From Limnoraphis robusta CS-951 (lineage in GTDB: Bacteria; Cyanobacteriota; Cyanobacteriia; Cyanobacteriales; Microcoleaceae), in NCBI RefSeq assembly GCF_000972705.2, contig NZ_LATL02000077.1, positions 1 to 14,550 on the forward strand: DNA of 14,550 nucleotides, in the 5' to 3' direction. The position numbers and the translations under genes are program-made. A model generated the notes under the pieces. It was not told the origin of the DNA, made no database searches, and was given only the letters and a program-made list of their open reading frames with translations. Below are positions 14,261-14,550 of this stretch, one piece after another (within the stretch, counting starts at the first letter, position 1; every line of letters begins with the position of its first letter).

Positions 14261-14550
14261 GGACAATGGAACACTTTTGAGCCACCTAGCTGGGAATGAA
14301 CGTGACCACAGTGAGTACAGGTTTTGCTCGTGTATTCTTCGGTGACATCTAAAACTGTGGTTCCGGTTATTTCGGCTTGATGTTTCAGCGTTAACTTGAA
14401 TCGATAATGCGCCCACGTCATCATAGCTCGCGCCGTCTTGGATTTAATTTTCCGCTTGACCTTGGTAACCATATCGGAAGTCTCGAAGGTGGGCAGAAAA
14501 ATCACGCTGTAGTTGTGAGTCAAGTAATGCGCAATTTGTTTGTGAGCCTC
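14116..14550 (-). CDS. tnpB: TnpB RNA-guided nuclease, third subtype (5' end outside the window)
   Basis: The frame stays open to the window edge (EAHKQIAHYLTHNYSVIFLPTFET...), so only the last 144 residues are seen. VIFLPTFETSDM carries the likely RuvC-II Glu. KIKSKTARAMMTWAHYRFK is the conserved helix. EEYTSKTCTHCGH ... FHCPECG is the zinc ribbon with four cysteines. LPRDWNGAFGIFLKAL holds the RuvC-III Asp. These features fit the larger TnpB type often found with IS607 or as IS891-like single elements, unlike the other two copies here. All residues visible in this part are intact. The TTG at 14523 is internal, not a start. The gene converges on DUF445 with 14 bp between stop codons. Element boundaries and any partner recombinase would lie beyond the window. 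Confidence 0.88.
   Translation of the reverse strand, partial: EAHKQIAHYLTHNYSVIFLPTFETSDMVTKVKRKIKSKTARAMMTWAHYRFKLTLKHQAEITGTTVLDVTEEYTSKTCTHCGHVHSQLGGSKVFHCPECGFTLPRDWNGAFGIFLKALRDTASITFKGDSAIVALSGNSRKDVA

Overview
The window looks like part of a cyanobacterial chromosome, probably from a filamentous Oscillatoriales-type genome (the order is inference). The palindrome GCGATCGC (HIP1) occurs at 775, 3131, 5280, 6890, 11572 and 11923, which is far above chance for 14.5 kb. Short heptamer tandem repeats lie between genes. The gene set is also cyanobacterial: a hemagglutinin-like exoprotein end, YtxH and DUF948 membrane proteins, a PII-type argB, mreBCD, a short SSB, a UbiE-family methyltransferase expected to be MenG, and a DUF445 protein.

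Layout. 1-627: 3' end of a large secreted exoprotein gene. 628-882: inverted/tandem repeat and a good sigma70-like promoter. 883-3810 (+): a small membrane protein, a YtxH protein and a DUF948 protein. A stand-alone tnpB transposon (about 1690-3022) sits between the last two. 3807-4700 (-): argB, converging on the DUF948 gene with overlapping stop codons. 4903-7922 (-): mreB, mreC, mreD. The mreB-mreC gap is about 600 bp and holds a highly structured element of about 350 nt with no protein gene, read on the + strand. It resembles the guide RNA (omegaRNA) of TnpB/IscB-type nucleases. 7923-8548: mreB/ssb intergenic region with palindromes and heptamer arrays. 8549-8905 (+): ssb. About 8933-10397 (+): a second, unrelated tnpB element. 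10416-12710 (+): TPR membrane protein, REC-GAF response regulator, menG. 12869-14101 (+): DUF445 membrane protein. 14116-14550 (-): 3' part of a third tnpB of a different subtype, running off the window.

Housekeeping functions are cell-shape control (MreBCD), arginine synthesis (ArgB), single-strand DNA binding (SSB) and phylloquinone methylation (MenG). The accessory layer is RNA-guided nuclease transposons. Three tnpB genes of distinct types and one apparently orphan omegaRNA-like locus lie within 12.9 kb, each directly beside a conserved gene, and no tnpA is visible. The most notable observation is the orphan RNA. It shares with the first tnpB element a 24-nt stem-loop segment that differs by a compensatory base-pair change, and the same 3'-terminal hairpin followed by TGTCAA. 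These similarities were read by eye; no database search or folding program was run.
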